Counted from the stretch's first letter, positions 35,240 through 48,120 are shown. The stretch: 64,000 bases of DNA from Agelaius tricolor (GCA_023055355.1 JALJCS010000022.1:12097501-12161500), one strand, 5' to 3'. Numbers and translations are program-made. The notes: a model not told the origin generated them from the letters alone.

Positions 35240-35432
35240 GCCTTAAATTGCTCCAGGGATGGTTTAGTTTGGAGATTAGGGAAAACTCTCATGGAAAGGG
35301 TTGTCAAGCACTCCCCAGGGCAGTGGTGGAGTCCCCATCCCTGGAAGTGTTCCAAAAACATCTGGAACAAGCTGGGTTGAGAGTTGGACTCAATGACCTT
35401 AAAGGTTTTTTACCAACCTTAACCACTCAATT
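35240..35432 (+). mobile_element. CR1 LINE 3' fragment, type B
   Basis: 'agggcagtggtggagtcccc' and 'atccctggaagtgttcc', then 'gagttggactcaatgacctt' and 'aaaggttttttaccaacct', mark the 3' end of a Y-like CR1 in plus orientation. Confidence 0.8.
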
Positions 35433-36411
35433 TTACTGGATGTTAGTTGAAATTCCAGGTTTATCACTGGGGCCCTGATCACTTAAATATTTTCTCAATA
35501 TATGTTTTAGTGGAACATGGTAACTGGTTTACATTTCCAAATTTCAATTGGGATGAAGGAAGTGTTTGAAATGCAATTATGTTTTAGGAGGCCAAGGGGG
35601 ATGCATTGTTTCAAGAAGTTTGAACAGTACAAAAAGCTTGGATTAGAAGGAATTGCTGCTACTTTTCCTGACTATTAATGCATTTCCTACAAGACTCTGT
35701 GCTTACTTAGAAAGTTTAAGAGTCCAGACATGCAGCTTGAACAATCAAATCATTTAATTCAGGGCTGGAATGCAATAAGACTTCAAATGGGAGCAATTTT
35801 GTTTTTCTTTAGTGCTGAATATTTCTCTGTATAGAAGAACCTCCCGCTATTTCCCATGTATAGACCGAGGATAACAATTTCCAAAGCTTGGAACTTCCTT
35901 AGGAACCAGCTCTCAAAATTAACTTGTGTGCCCCAAAGTTTGCTCTTCATCTGGGAATAAAAGACACAAATGCACATTGATAAATCGTCTACAATTTCTG
36001 TAAATCATCTAAAATTTCTGTAGATGGAGGGATTTTTTTTTTTTGCTGTCATAAAACCCCATTGCATAATGTACTGACCTTTTCAGGAAAGACCTTGCAG
36101 GATTTTTGCTTTAGCATTGTACCTGTCAAATTAACTGCACCTGGGAGGAAAATGAATGTACTGACTGTGTTTGAAATAACAGGGTATTTTCTTATTCAAA
36201 GAGCTGAGATTCCTTGAAGGGATATTCTTCAGCAGCTGCTCTTTTCCCTTGCTGGTTTCCACCCCATGGCAGGTGGTTTTCTGACAGCCTTTGGAGTTAT
36301 GGCATTGGTGGAATATTGACAATGGTGTGGTTATGAGAGCTGATGAGCAGTTGGGGCAGCCCACTGGATTCCATGATCTGGTTTTCTCCTTAATTTCTGC
36401 AATCTGTGATC

Positions 36412-36655
36412 ATTTGTGATGGAAAAGTCATGGAAGGAGAGCAGGGTTGGATGGGGTTTTGGGAAGGAATTGTTCCCTGTGAGGGTGAGGAGGGGCTGGC
36501 ATGGAATTCCCAGAGCAGCTGTGGCTGCCTCTGGATCCCTGGAAGTGTCCAAGGACAGGGCTTGGAGCAGCCTGGGACAGGGTAAAGTGTCCCTGGCAGG
36601 GAATGGGATGGGATTTAAGGTCCATTCCAACCCAAGCCAGGGATTCTGAGAAGCA
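36412..36655 (+). mobile_element. CR1 LINE 3' fragment, type A
   Basis: 'gttccctgtgagggtgagga', 'tggatccctggaagtgtcc', 'aaagtgtccctggcaggg' and 'ccattccaacccaagccag' occur in order, ending near 'gggattctga'. Confidence 0.85.
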
Positions 36656-37586
36656 CCTGATGAAGCTGCCGATGTTGGGATGCGGGTGTGAGGTGTCCCA
36701 GCCCTCCCAAATCCATCTGCTCCTTTTCTGAGCACTCCTTCCATCTGTTTGGGTCATGAGTAATCCCTCCTGTGGTCTAGAGGTGGAACAGTGATTTCCA
36801 GCAGTAAAGTAATTCCCTTGTTGATCATAATTGTATCATCTTAATTATGGTTTTTGTGTCTTTGGAGCCGTCTTGGGTTTTTGGGAAGATTTCCTGCAGC
36901 AAGATGGGCTTGGGCTGGTGACCATGTCCGGCATCCACTGTGATGCTGCTGTTTTCTGGATTTTATTATTGTGCTTCCCTTGACAAAGACATTTTCCTGT
37001 TCCTAAAGGTGGATGGGATTTGGTGTCCTGCCAGGAATGGAGATCTCAGGGCCATGGCACCTTTATAAAACCAGGAGAAGGCTATTGCAGGTCCTCTTCA
37101 TCCTAAAGCACATCTTGCTTTTAACTTTGCTTCCAAAACATCACTGCAGCATCAGCTCCACCTTCAGTGCTCAGCAGCAACCCCGTGACACTTCAGCTTT
37201 GTTTTGCTGCAAGAAAATTCCAGTGACTTGGAAGCAAAGAACTGTGTGTTAGGGAACAGCTCTCCCTGCACTAGGAAGAAACACAGAGGGATAAAATGAT
37301 CCCAGCTGCTGCTGTTCTTGAGTTCAAGGGGAAAAAGGGGAATGAAGGGTTTTTTAGAGATTTTTTTTTCATCTTTTCTGCTGTTAAAAGATGAAATTTT
37401 TGCTGGTTTTAGCACCTTGCAAAGTTTTAGGTAGCGAGGCAATGCTGAGGTTTAGACCTGGAAAATTCCTGAGCATGAGGTGGTTGTCCTCCTTGGAGTG
37501 GGGACAAATTCAATCCCTTCAAAACCTTTTGAATGCTCCGTGTGTCTCATAAAGCTGAGGAACCTCAATGAATTTGTGGGTTTATC

Positions 37587-37812
37587 ATAGAATTGTTGAG
37601 GCTGGGGAAGAGCTCTGAGATCAGAGCCCAGCATCAACCCAGCAGCACCACCTCATCCTCAAATGATACATCCACACAGTTTTTGAACATTTCCAGGAAC
37701 GGTGTGTCCACCACTGCCCTGCTGGACAGCTCTTCCATGAAGAAATTTTCTCTAATATCCAACCTAAACACCCCTGGCACAACTTGAGGCCGTTTCCTCT
37801 CATCCTGTCACT
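37587..37812 (-). mobile_element. CR1 LINE 3' fragment, type B
   Basis: In the plus-strand view it starts 'atcatagaattgttgaggct' and continues 'cagcatcaacccagcagc', 'gtgtccaccactgccctgc', 'ctaatatccaacctaaac' and 'cttgaggccgtttcctctc'. Confidence 0.85.
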
Positions 37813-37814
37813 AT

Positions 37815-39160
37815 TATTTAGAATAATCTTTAATCCAGGGGACATCCCATGTTACTGCTGGGGGTTTGCCATGGAGGATATTCCACAGGGACTTACAGGC
37901 AGGAGTGGCTACTCCTCCCAAACACCTGCTGGTTGTCCCCTGGTGTATTTTACCTGCTCTAAAGTCACGAGCAGTTGAGAGGCACCTCCCAGTCTGTCAT
38001 TCCCAGACTGGCTCAGAAATGGGATATTTTAAGGAGAAATAGGGCACAACATCTTCACACGGTGAAAGAGGCAGCATGGCTCAACTGCTACACTAAGAAA
38101 AAGCAAGGGAATGTTGAAAATGGCTTTTTATTCCTCTCTTTTTGGAGCCATCACCCGCAGGGTGCTGTGGATGTCTGGTTTCCTTTGTTTTTAACAAGAT
38201 CCTTGGAAAGCCAACTCATTTGTTTGGCTAGTTGCCCTCTGTTTTTTTCCGCATCTTGACAGTGCTGAGAACTGCTGGGTTTAACACATTGTTTTGAAAG
38301 AAAGCTGTAAGAGGTTATTAGCCTGTGTGTCGTGGTAATTCTCTGCTGAGAGCTGATTGAGACCTGAAAAAGCCTTGCCAAAGTAATTTCAAATGGAACA
38401 CAATGATTCCAATATTATTTTCCCTTCTGGAATCTAAACATGAGTTGACATTAAGGTACTTTGGGATGATTGTACTCAGAAGCCTTTTAGCAGCCAATAT
38501 CTTTATCAATTTGGGTTTCATAATGTTTTTTTATCAAATTAAGCAAGAAGAATTCAATATATTGTTCTGTAAATGATGGATAATAATGTTGTTACATGTT
38601 TTTGGTTTTTGTTTTGTGCTTTAATTACTTCAAGAGTAGCAGAAACCCTTGGCAGATTACGTTTCCTCAGACAAATCCTTAGTGTAAACCTTCCTTTAAT
38701 TTAAAGTTTTCTTACAATTTCCTAATTACAACTGAAAAAAACCCTTAACTGTCATTTTAAATTTGACATTTTATCTTGTGATTCTAATGTTCTTTTCCTC
38801 ACTGCTGCCTGAACCCACTCCAGAGGCCCTGGTGAGTAGATACTCAAAGTTTAGCTCTCTCTAAGATGAGCTCATGAACATTTGAATTCACATTATTGTA
38901 CCAGTGTGGGTGTTTGGGATGAAGCTGCATCCAAGTATTTGCTTTCTCATTTCATGGAGCTTTGGGGACTTTTCCAGCTTTATTCTGCTTTTGCTGGCTC
39001 CTCACAGCCAGTTTTGGTGCCTGCAGCACCACATTCCTTGGGAGCACCCAGAGGAGATTTGCTCCATAGGTTCCCACAGGAAAAACGATCCCTGGGACAT
39101 GTGACCAAAACCAAGAGTGAGGAATGATGATGGTGCCCTTTGGTGGTGGGAATCCAAAGA
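37815..39160. other. No gene recognised
   Basis: Unique AT-rich intron sequence without recognised repeats. Confidence 0.45.
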
Positions 39161-39164
39161 CTGT

Positions 39165-39272
39165 GGAGCATCCTGGTGGCACCTGGGGACACGGGTCAGT
39201 GGTGGCTTTGGAATGCCAGGTTGGACTTGATGATCTTAGAGGGCTTTTCCAACCTAAATGATTTCTATCTCA
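39165..39272 (+). mobile_element. CR1 LINE 3' end, type B
   Basis: 'gtggcacctggggacac', 'caggttggacttgatgatct' and 'gcttttccaacctaaatga' form a 105-base terminal fragment. Confidence 0.8.
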
Positions 39273-39274
39273 GC

Positions 39275-42200
39275 ACCCAAACCCACCTGGATGTGCTGTT
39301 GCAGTTATTAATTGGAATTCTGGTGCCCTGAGTGCTCATTTTGTGCACATTGAACCCCCCAGGAAGGGTGAACACGTCACAGCCCCAGATATGAACGTTC
39401 TGGGATGTTTTTAGCACAGGATGTAAGGCATGAGCACGATGTGGGAACACTTGGTGCTTATAAAAGCAGCAGAGTGAAGGAGCTAATTAAATAAAGCTGA
39501 AGGTGTTAAATCCCAAAGCAAGGCTCCATTTTTATCAAGTCAAAGCTAACACCACGTGATGTTTATTTTTAACAGGGAAGGTGTAGCAACTTTCACTTTG
39601 AATCATTCTTTTTCCACATCAGCATCATTTCAGTTACTACCATTGCCCATTTAAAAATACCCAGGGATGGGCTGCTTTTTCACACTTGTATTTTATTCAT
39701 CTTTGCCAGTACTGTAAAAAAACCCAATATTTTAGTCTAGAAAAGTAACAAAAAACGGTTGTTTGGATATTATTTTCAGGCTTAAATGCATTTTTGGCTG
39801 TTAGTCTGCAATTCAGATTTCTGAAGTGAGCTTTGCACTGAAATTCTGTGGGCTTGACCATCAATGAGTGACTTCAGGATTTTCAGCACTTAGAGCAGCT
39901 TGACTAAACAGAGATATTGTACATACTATAAAACAGTACTTTGCTCTTAATGTATTATTTTTTTAATGATTCACAAGGGTAGTGTCCAACCCAGTTATTA
40001 ATTTAATACAATTTGGGTGAAATATGCCTAAAACCCTGCTTGCTCTTACCTTGCCAACATGTTCCTTTTCTGAATTTTCATCTTTTTCAATGACTGACAA
40101 TGGTGCAGCATTTTGGCTTCTGAGAGCAGCAGCCTCGATGCTTAAAAAGCCAGTGAGGCCTTTTCTGGGGTTATTAAATTTTAGGATCAGAAATATTTCA
40201 TGAGCACATTCTAGAAAACAAGCTTTTACAGTGGGAGTATGAGAAAGTACAGCCACTATAGGAAGAACTGGAGTTGTTTTTTTTAAAGAAGGAAATTATT
40301 CATGCTCTGACATAACAGATGGGTGATTGTAGGGCAGGAAGAGTTTAAAGCATATTTAGGGAGAAAAGAGGTGTCAGATCATTGGCTATCACTAGTTTGA
40401 AGGTTTATATCACTGAATATAAGCACTGAAAAGTCATCTTCTCTCTGTCTCAGTGCATTGCAGGCAGAGCTTGAGCTCAGCCTTTCTTGATGGATGTTTC
40501 TCCTTTTCCATCAGAAGTGTTACAGGAAAGCTGGCACTTGCAGGTAGTAAAACAGAGATATTTCTAGATCTTGGGATGAACAGGCTGAACTGAGGAGGTA
40601 AATTCAAGATTTTTTAACATTAACCAAAATGAGAGCATCTTTAGGATATGAGTGATGGATATTGATTATCAATGGTGTTAGGAAATATCCATCCTGAGGC
40701 ACACACTGTGCCTTGAGTGGCTGAACTTTAAACTTCCAGCATATTTTTCATTTGGGATGTTCAAAGCAATAACATGAAAGATATTAAAAGCAAACCTTTT
40801 CCTTCTTTAAATTTCTTGTGCATAAACATTCACCAAAGGCTTGTTGAGCTGCAAAGGGAATTTACTGTCAGTGTGTTCAGGGATCTGTTTGGGTTTGCTC
40901 TTCCTGGGACAGGAGCTTTACTCTCCCAGCTTTTTCAGATTTTTTTTGTCCTGGATGTGTGGGAAGGGCTTCCCCCTGCACCTTCCATCTTCCCCTGAGC
41001 CTGCCCATGTTCCCAGCCTGCATCCAGAGCATCCAGGCACTCTGGAAATGCCTCTGCTGTTCCTGCTCTGACCTTCCCCACCCCTGCCCGGCTTCAGCTT
41101 CCCTAAGCCCTCACCTGGAGACTGGGAGAGCACCCACCTGCCCTTTGTGGGAGTTGTTTGCTGCTTGCCAGCAACTCCAGGAAAAGGAAAAAATAATAAT
41201 GTATGGCTGCTGCAGAAGGTGTGAAAACTGTTAATTCTCAGGTTGCTGTGGTTATCAGTGGCATGAGAAGTTTCTCTCTCTCTGCAAGTGGCTTCAGAGA
41301 GAAGGAGCTGAAGTAGAGCACCTGATCCCTGATCCCATCTCTGCTCCAATTCCCTTTGATTCTGTGTTAACAAAAAAATCACCTTTATGACATTCTGTGT
41401 TTCTTAATGCAGGAATTTTCCTTCTGAGGGCTCAGGCACTTCCTGGGTTTGTTCCTCTCTGTGTCTGACTGTTAAAAAAAATGTAATTAATTTGTATGAT
41501 TTGCCTGCAGCTGGCCTGGTCACGTCTGCACTTTGTGAGGTGTAACAGAAGTACTCAAAACAGGATGCAGGAGAATATAATGATGATTTTCTGACAGTTC
41601 CCTCATAAAGATGTACAAACAGAAACATTTCTGGGATGAATTTCAGTTGTGTGTTTGCGTCAATGAGGTTTTTAAGGGAGGTGTGATACTAGGATGGCTT
41701 TGTGAGGATTCACTCTCCTTCCCACACTTGTTGTCTCATGTTCTTCCTTCTGGACTGTTTTGCATCTTCTCATGCAGAAACCACGTTTCATTTTTAAAAA
41801 TCAAAGTGGAATTGCCAACTGTCAAAACTAAACATGTTTTCTGTAAGTTCCTCTTGAACACAGACTAACTTTTTATTTGTCAGACTATTTTTGACAATGT
41901 GCTCCTTCCACAACCACTTCAGTTGTGTTTCCTCAAGGAAAATGAGGACAAAGTTTTCTTGAGGAAAAATATTTCCATCTCTGAGATATGAATCACAGTT
42001 ATTACCTTATATTTGGTGTCATGTTGAGCTGTACTTTCCTGTTTTGGTGCAGCACTTTTTAGATTTAGAAATGTGCATTCAGCACTTGCCAGTGCTTGTA
42101 TCCCTGAAAATAATGTTTCTTAGCCAGAGTTCCAGAGTTTTCTGTTCTTCATAAAACTGTAATTTTCAGTGTTTCTAACAGAATTTAAGGATTTTAGGTT

Positions 42201-42535
42201 CTTTAAGAATTATTCTTCATCTTTTCCAGTTTGTTCAAAGCTCCAAAGCCTCTTTTTCCCTCACCGTATTCTGACACAACTGAGGGAGCAGTGGGGCCTT
42301 GGTGCTCCTTGAGGGACCCACTCTTGGTTCTTCTGGAATATCTCTTGAACAATGGATATGGAATATAGCATGGAATTACAGGATCCCATGCTGGATGGGC
42401 ATCTCAAGGATCATCTGGTGCTGTGTTCCTTGGGAAGAGCATAGAGAAAAGCTCAGGAGGGGAGTTTGGTTCTCCTTGCAGAGCCTCTGCTCAGCTCTGC
42501 TGTGATTGTCTCTTGATGAGAGGATTCTCATTCTG
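39275..42535. other. No gene recognised over 3.2 kb
   Basis: Unique intron sequence. Short open frames only. No CR1 or LTR was seen. Confidence 0.45.
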
Positions 42536-43080
42536 CATGGAATCATGGAACCACAGGATGGTTTGGGCTGGAAGGGACATCAGAGATCATCCCATTCCAC
42601 CCCTGCCATGGCAGGGACACCTTCCACCATCCCAGGATGCTCCAATCCCAGTGTCCAGCCTGGCCTTGGGCACTGCCAGGGATGCAGGGGCAGCCCCAGC
42701 TGCTCTGGGCACCTGTGCCAGGGCCTGCCCACCCTCACAGGGAACAATTCCTAATTCCCAAAATCCCATCTAACCCTGCCCTCTGGCAGTTTGTACCCAT
42801 TCCTCCTTGTCCTGTCACTCCAGTTCCTGCAGTTCCTGGTGAATTGTCCCTCTCCAGTTTCCCTGGAGCCCCTTTAGTTCCTGGAAGGTGCTGGGAGGTT
42901 TCCCCACCACCTTTTCTTCTCCAGGCTGACCAATCCCAACTCTCCCAGCCTGTCTCCATGGTGGAGGTGCTCCATACCCTGTATCACCTTTGTGCCCTCC
43001 TGGGGACTTGCTCCAACAGTTCCATGCCCTCCTTATGTTGAGGACAAGAGACCTGTCTGCAGTACTTCAGGTGGGAATCC
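42536..43080 (-). mobile_element. CR1 LINE 3' fragment, type A, among the longest here
   Basis: In the plus-strand view it runs from 'tggaatcatggaaccacagg' through 'ctggaagggacatcagagat', 'gccatggcagggacacc' and 'cttctccaggctgaccaatc' to 'ggacttgctccaacagttc' and 'tgaggacaagagacctgtc'. It keeps about 545 bases, including the segment next to the end of the CR1 reverse-transcriptase reading frame. Confidence 0.92.
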
Positions 43081-43671
43081 ATTGCTTCATTTTTCCTGTT
43101 TTAATTTACTATTTTCTGACCTAGCCTAATGAAAAAAATCCATCATTGTAGTAAACTCTTGCCTCTTGATTGCAGAGGATGAAAATCTCCCTCTCTGCTT
43201 TGCTGCTCATACCTCAGGTTTAACAAACAGGAACCCAAACAAGGATTAGAAAACCTGAGGGAGCTGTGAGATCGTCACCAACCACTCAGGGGTGAGGCAG
43301 GGTTTGAAATTCTCTGTATTTATCTTTAAAAGGCCCTTGCACTCTTTGCTGTGTGTTCTGGGTGATCTGTGGCCTCACCCAGGGCTTGTCAGACACCACT
43401 GGAAGGAGGCAGTTGGCTTAATTAAAGCAGATCGACATTTTTACAGCTTCCTATATTTTAGTTTCTGCCAAGACAACTGACAACAAGGAATGAGGAATTT
43501 ATGAAGGAATCATGAAAAATTTATGCTGGCATATGAGATTTATTCATCCCGCATAGAAAGTGTGCTTTAAATCCTGACATCAGAGCTGCTAATAGGAAAT
43601 TTGGAAATAGACTAAAACTGTTGATTGTTTTGTGTGAATATGCAGATTCCACACTGGATTTCCATCCTGTG

Positions 43672-43921
43672 CTGTACTGGGAGGGACCATAAAGATAATC
43701 TTGGTCCACCCCCTGCCATGGGCAGGGACACCTTCCACTGTCCCAGGCTGCTCCAAACCCTGTCCATCCTGGCCTTGGACACTTCCAGGCATCCGGGAAG
43801 AGCCACAGCTTCTCTGGGCACCCTGTGCCAGGGCCCCACCACCCTCACAGGGAATAATTTCTCCCCAAAATCCCATAGAAATCTACTTTCCTTCTGCTTA
43901 ATGCCATTTTTCCTTGTCCCT
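43672..43921 (-). mobile_element. CR1 LINE fragment, type A
   Basis: 'tactgggagggaccataaag', 'gccatgggcagggacacc', 'catcctggccttggacac' and 'accaccctcacagggaa' appear in order on the plus strand. Confidence 0.85.
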
Positions 43922-43924
43922 TCA

Positions 43925-45089
43925 ATGCAGTAGTTCTTGGATTTCTAGCTTAGAACTGAGTTTGTTTCTCTATTAGTCAGGATGTCAAACTTATTATTTG
44001 CATTAGTCAAAACTCATGGAATAAAACTCCTTATAAGAAAACTGGAATATTGCCAATGACGAATTTACATCAAATCCTTCAATATTAGATCTTTAAAAAA
44101 ACCCCAAAACCTCAACCCAACACTCACGTGCATTTCTGAAAAAATAAAAATTGGTTTAGATATTTACTTTTTAAGCTTTGCTGAGCACTTTCTGGATATT
44201 ATCTTCACAAAGCAGAACTCAGTGTGTGGACGTATGAGTCCACAGGGAAAATAACAGCATTTTCCTCAGTCTCATTTCAGCTCGACTGTTGCATTAATTT
44301 CCTTTATAACTTCTGACATCTGTAGCATGAATTGCTAATTTGTTTGGTCTGAAAGTTGGTAGGAAATAAGGGCTGCAGTGAAGCCAGAGTGCAAAACCAC
44401 TGATGCATTCAGCATTTTTTGCCGTGCTTCTCCTGACGTGACCAACTCCTCCATTTTGTGCTTAACCTGGATTTGATTGAAATTTGTAAACTTTGCCCGT
44501 ACATGGAGTTTTGTGTCAGAGCTCGCTGTTCTCTCTGCTGTAAAATATCTAATCCCTTCTACTTACATGTTTCTGTTAAAGCTGTTCCCTTGTTCTGACA
44601 TGGAAATCCTCCCTGTACAAGTGTGATGGATGGAACGCAGCGCTCGCCTTGATTTAACATGGGGAGAAGTTTGTTAGAGCTGATAAATAGAAAGGGGTTC
44701 ATTTAAGACACCCAGGAGTGGGTTTTGGGCAGAGATGTGGGTGTGGGATGAGCAGAACAGCTCCAAGACTTGCTGATCATGGAAATTAATCTCCAGATCT
44801 GGGGCAGCTCAGCTCAGTCTGTCAGAGATGTCTCATGGCAAGCACGTGGAGTGAGATAACGATGCACCACAATTAACCTGAGATGGGCAGCTTCAGATGA
44901 GACAAAGCTGACTGGCACCTGAGGTTTTTCCAAGATTTTCAGCTCATTCAGTTGAAAATCCAGAAGGGCTGGATTGTATTTTGGGGATAGATATGATAAA
45001 TAGCAAATAAATGCTGTTAAGGCTTGGTGGGTGCCAAGGGCAGGTTCTTGTGCAGTGGAAGAGATTTGCTCATTAAGGAATAGGACAGG
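43925..45089. other. No gene or recognised repeat
   Basis: Unique AT-rich intron sequence. Confidence 0.45.
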
Positions 45090-45275
45090 AGGGGGAAATG
45101 GCCTTAAGCTGTAGAAAGGCAGGATAAGGTGGGATATTGGGCAGGAATTGTTCCCTGGGAGGGTGGGGAGGCCCTGGGATGGAATTCCCAGAGCAGCTGC
45201 CCCTGGATCCCTGGCAGTGCCCAAGGCCAGGCTGGACACTGGGGCTGGGAGCACCTGGGACAGTGGGAGGTGTCC
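45090..45275 (+). mobile_element. CR1 LINE, type A, left part split by an LTR insertion
   Basis: 'gggatattgggcaggaattg', 'gcccaaggccaggctggac' and 'agcacctgggacagtggg' lead up to gtgtcc. The copy resumes at 45688 with gtgtccctgccctgg after the LTR. Confidence 0.9.
45270..45275. repeat. Left target-site duplication (gtgtcc) of the 45.3 kb LTR
   Basis: It is identical to 45688-45693. Removing the LTR and one copy restores an uninterrupted CR1 reading 'gaggtgtccctgccctgg'. Confidence 0.92.
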
Positions 45276-45602
45276 TGTGGAGAGCTTTGTGGATAATTGG
45301 CTAGCTGAGAAAGGCCACTTCGATGTGATACCGTTGGATAAGGATAGGGGAAACAAGCTGGGGATTAAGTAACCAGTGTCCAATCACTGACAGAGGTCAT
45401 GGTGACCTTCGCTGAAACAGGAAGATGGGGGAGAAAATCGCTTGCCAGAAAATGAAGATAGCCTAGGTAGAGAAGCTATAAGAATGTAAACATAGAAACA
45501 AAATAATCATTAGAGCATAGAAGTAGGTGTGGTTGATCTAAGTGTGCTTTAACCAATAATGAGCTCAGCTTTTGCAATATGTATAAGCTTCATTAACACC
45601 AG

Positions 45603-45610
45603 TATAAATA
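45603..45610 (+). promoter_or_regulatory. TATA-like box of the solo LTR
   Basis: 'tataaata' lies 85 bases before the LTR end, the place expected for a U3 promoter. Confidence 0.5.
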
Positions 45611-45623
45611 TGTGTGAGCTATC

Positions 45624-45629
45624 AATAAA
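45624..45629 (+). terminator. Polyadenylation signal of the solo LTR
   Basis: 'aataaa' is in the sense orientation. Inside a plus-strand DOCK1 intron it could in principle end DOCK1 transcripts early. Confidence 0.55.
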
Positions 45630-45687
45630 CTTTGGGATTTGCTGTTCACGCATATTGTGTGAGGCAATTCTTCCGCCGTTCACGACA

Positions 45688-45693
45688 GTGTCC
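45688..45693. repeat. Right target-site duplication (gtgtcc) of the 45.3 kb LTR
   Basis: It is identical to 45270-45275. Confidence 0.92.
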
Positions 45694-45785
45694 CTGCCCT
45701 GGCAGGGGTGGAATGGGATGATCTCTGAAGTCCCTTCCCACCCAAACCAACATGGAATTCTGTGGTTCTGTGATTCTTTGGAAAA
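45688..45785 (+). mobile_element. CR1 LINE, type A, right part after the LTR insertion
   Basis: It starts with the second gtgtcc copy and continues 'ctgccctggcaggggtggaa', 'gatgatctctgaagtccctt' to the tail 'ctgtggttctgtgattct'. Confidence 0.9.
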
Positions 45786-45884
45786 GCTGAAGGTTCTGTT
45801 TCCTCCATCTGATTTGTGGGAGATGTTCACGGGGCTGTAGATGTGGCAGTTGTGCATGGTCAGGAAGGATGAATCCACACAGTC

Positions 45885-46115
45885 CTAGAACTTCAGTTTA
45901 GGTTGGAAAAGCCCTTCAGGACCATCAAGGCCACCAGGTGCCACATCCACACAGCTCTTAAATCCCTCCAGGGACGGGGACTCCACCTCTTCCCTGAGCA
46001 GCTGTGCCAGGCCTGGACAACCCTTTCAGGGAGGAAATTTTCCCAAATATCCAACCTGCCGCTCCTCTGGTGCACCCTGAGGCCATTTCCTATTGTCCTA
46101 TCTTGTCCTGTCCAT
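45885..46115 (-). mobile_element. CR1 LINE 3' fragment, type B
   Basis: In the plus-strand view: 'ggttggaaaagcccttcagg', 'ccatcaaggccaccaggtgc', 'ccagggacggggactccacc' and 'ctgaggccatttcctattg'. Confidence 0.85.
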
Positions 46116-46391
46116 GTGCTCAAAGAGTTACCACCAACTCATTTCCAGCTGTGTTAATAAATGAAATTGCACTGATAAGGAACCAGTTTGCTTTAGGGTT
46201 TGAGGGGTCTTTTGCCTCCTCTCCAGTGCTCTTTAATAATAAATGAATTCTCTCCATGCAGTGAATAAGCCTGTTTGGGATGTAAGTACTGCAAGACATC
46301 TTACAGAGCCAGGGCTGGATTTGGGAATGCTGCAGGTTCTGTCAGGAGCTTTAGGCTGCAGAGGAACAATCCTGAAAAAGCCTTTTTTAAA

Positions 46392-46408
46392 ATAAAAAAA
46401 AAAAAAAG
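46392..46408. repeat. Poly-A run
   Basis: About 14 A residues within 46392-46408, with no associated element recognised. Confidence 0.7.
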
Positions 46409-46869
46409 GAGATTTACGTGGTTTGGTTTCTTTATGCTTTGAGACAAAATTACCGTGTAAATGTTTAATCTTGTGTTACTTCTGGTTTTGTATCACTAAG
46501 TTTGGTGCATCAATTAGGAAATTCAGGGTGAAGGATGCACTTAGGATGTACCAACAGCAGAAAAAGAGGTTTCCTAGTGCTGCTCTCTGTTTGTCCACTG
46601 GAACACAGTGATAGACATTTCAGTGTGTTACTGATCTGACCATTGTATGGATCGAAATTCTTCATGTCACTCGGAATAATTTGACCTTTGTTGAGTTTTT
46701 TAGTTGTTTGGCAATTTTTAGGTCTTTTTTTTCTGGTTTATTTTTTCTTTGTTGTTTTTCCCACTTCTGGATATTGATTATTGCTTGTGGTTTGATTAAA
46801 GTATTTATTTACTCTCTGAGTCCTGCATTTCAGCTGTTGAGTGCATGAGCAAACTGCTCATGGTACAGC

Positions 46870-46995
46870 CACAGAATCCCAGGATGGTTTGGGTTGGAAG
46901 GACCTTAAATCCCATCTCATCCCACCCCCTGCCATGAGCAGGGACACTTCCACTATCCCAGGTTGTTCAACAGCCCATCCAAGCTGTGATCCAAC
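46870..46995 (-). mobile_element. CR1 LINE short 3' end, type A
   Basis: 'cacagaatcccaggatggtt' and 'tgggttggaaggaccttaaa', then 'ccccctgccatgagcaggg', in the plus-strand view. It fades into unique sequence after 'cagcccatccaa'. Confidence 0.8.
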
Positions 46996-48120
46996 AATGA
47001 TCCTAATTTTTTATTAACTTTTGTAACACACAAAAGAAGAAAAAAATTTAGAATTGAATCTTGGTCACCCATTTTTTCCCATCCATGCCCAGTTTTTCTT
47101 AGCTTAATTTCTATGTGTTGGTTACACAAACTTAAATTTCAAACTTAAATTTATGAGATGTTGTTACCCTATCATGTAAATCTTTTAATCTGCAGTTAAT
47201 AGGATAATTAAAATGTCATGTTTATGACAATGACATTTTTTCCTGGCTGGGATATTCTGCAGTTCACTTACCAGCACTGGCTCTGGGTTTCCAGGTGAAC
47301 GTTGTGTCCTTGAGCTCTCCTTGACTGCACTAAGCATTTGCTTTGTCCATTGCCAGCCCACAAAACATGAAACATTCCCTTTTTTCCCTGAATCATAAAT
47401 CCCCCGGCTCTGTGAGTGCTGTTGGGATGGGGGAAGTGCTGAGGCTGCTGAGCTGCCCTGGAGCAGAGCACAGGGGAGGGACACAAAGTGCAGCTCATCC
47501 CCTCAGTCCAGGCAGCAGCACCTCGAGTCTGCACTTGGGTTATTCACACCCGAGTCGGGGCAGCTCAGAGGGTAAAAGGAAAGAGAAAATGAAAGCCCAG
47601 GTTTTGAAAAGAGAGAATGGAGTTTGTGCTCAATGTCCTACTCTACAGATCATTGGAGGGGAAAAAAAAAGTGGTTTTTTCTTGCTCTGTGAAAAGCTGT
47701 AAACGTTTTTGCACAAGTTGTTTTTATCCTATTTTAAATTTATTTCCCAGATACAGAGGTAACATGGCACAAGTGAATAATTTCATGCTTTTTTCTCTTT
47801 TATCAGTAACTCAGTGTAAATACTTATCTTTTTTTTTTTTGTAATGAGATTTTGGTGAGTTATACTGATGTGAAAGAAATCTAAAAAGCAGCAGAAAATT
47901 CTGCTGAAAAAGTTTAAAAAGAAAAAAGAAGCACAATTTGTAAAACTTGCTCATCCCTGCAAGAATTTATGTCTGCACGTACCTGAGCCAGTGTTCAGGA
48001 GCTTTGCTTGAAGCTTGGCAGGAAATCCAATAGAAATGCAGGAAAACTTCTCAAGGAATCAGATTCTGCCATGCAAATTCATCAGGTTAAGAAGGATGTG
48101 ATTTGTGAAGGTTTTAAATT
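46996..48120. other. No gene or recognised repeat
   Basis: Unique intron sequence. A GC-richer patch at 47400-47560 has no recognisable coding content. Confidence 0.45.

Larger units (their letters stand above)
45276..45687 (+). mobile_element. Solo LTR (412 bp) of an endogenous retrovirus
   Basis: The element starts TGTGGAGAGC, ends TTCACGACA (TGT...ACA termini) and is flanked by perfect 6-base duplications. A TATA-like tataaata is at 45603-45610 and a polyadenylation signal aataaa at 45624-45629, which places the U3/R region near the 3' end and sets the plus orientation. No internal viral sequence is present, so it is a solo LTR. Six-base duplications fit alpha- or betaretrovirus-like (ERVK-type) integration. 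The intact duplications show the insertion is younger than the host CR1. The family was not checked against a library. Confidence 0.9.
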
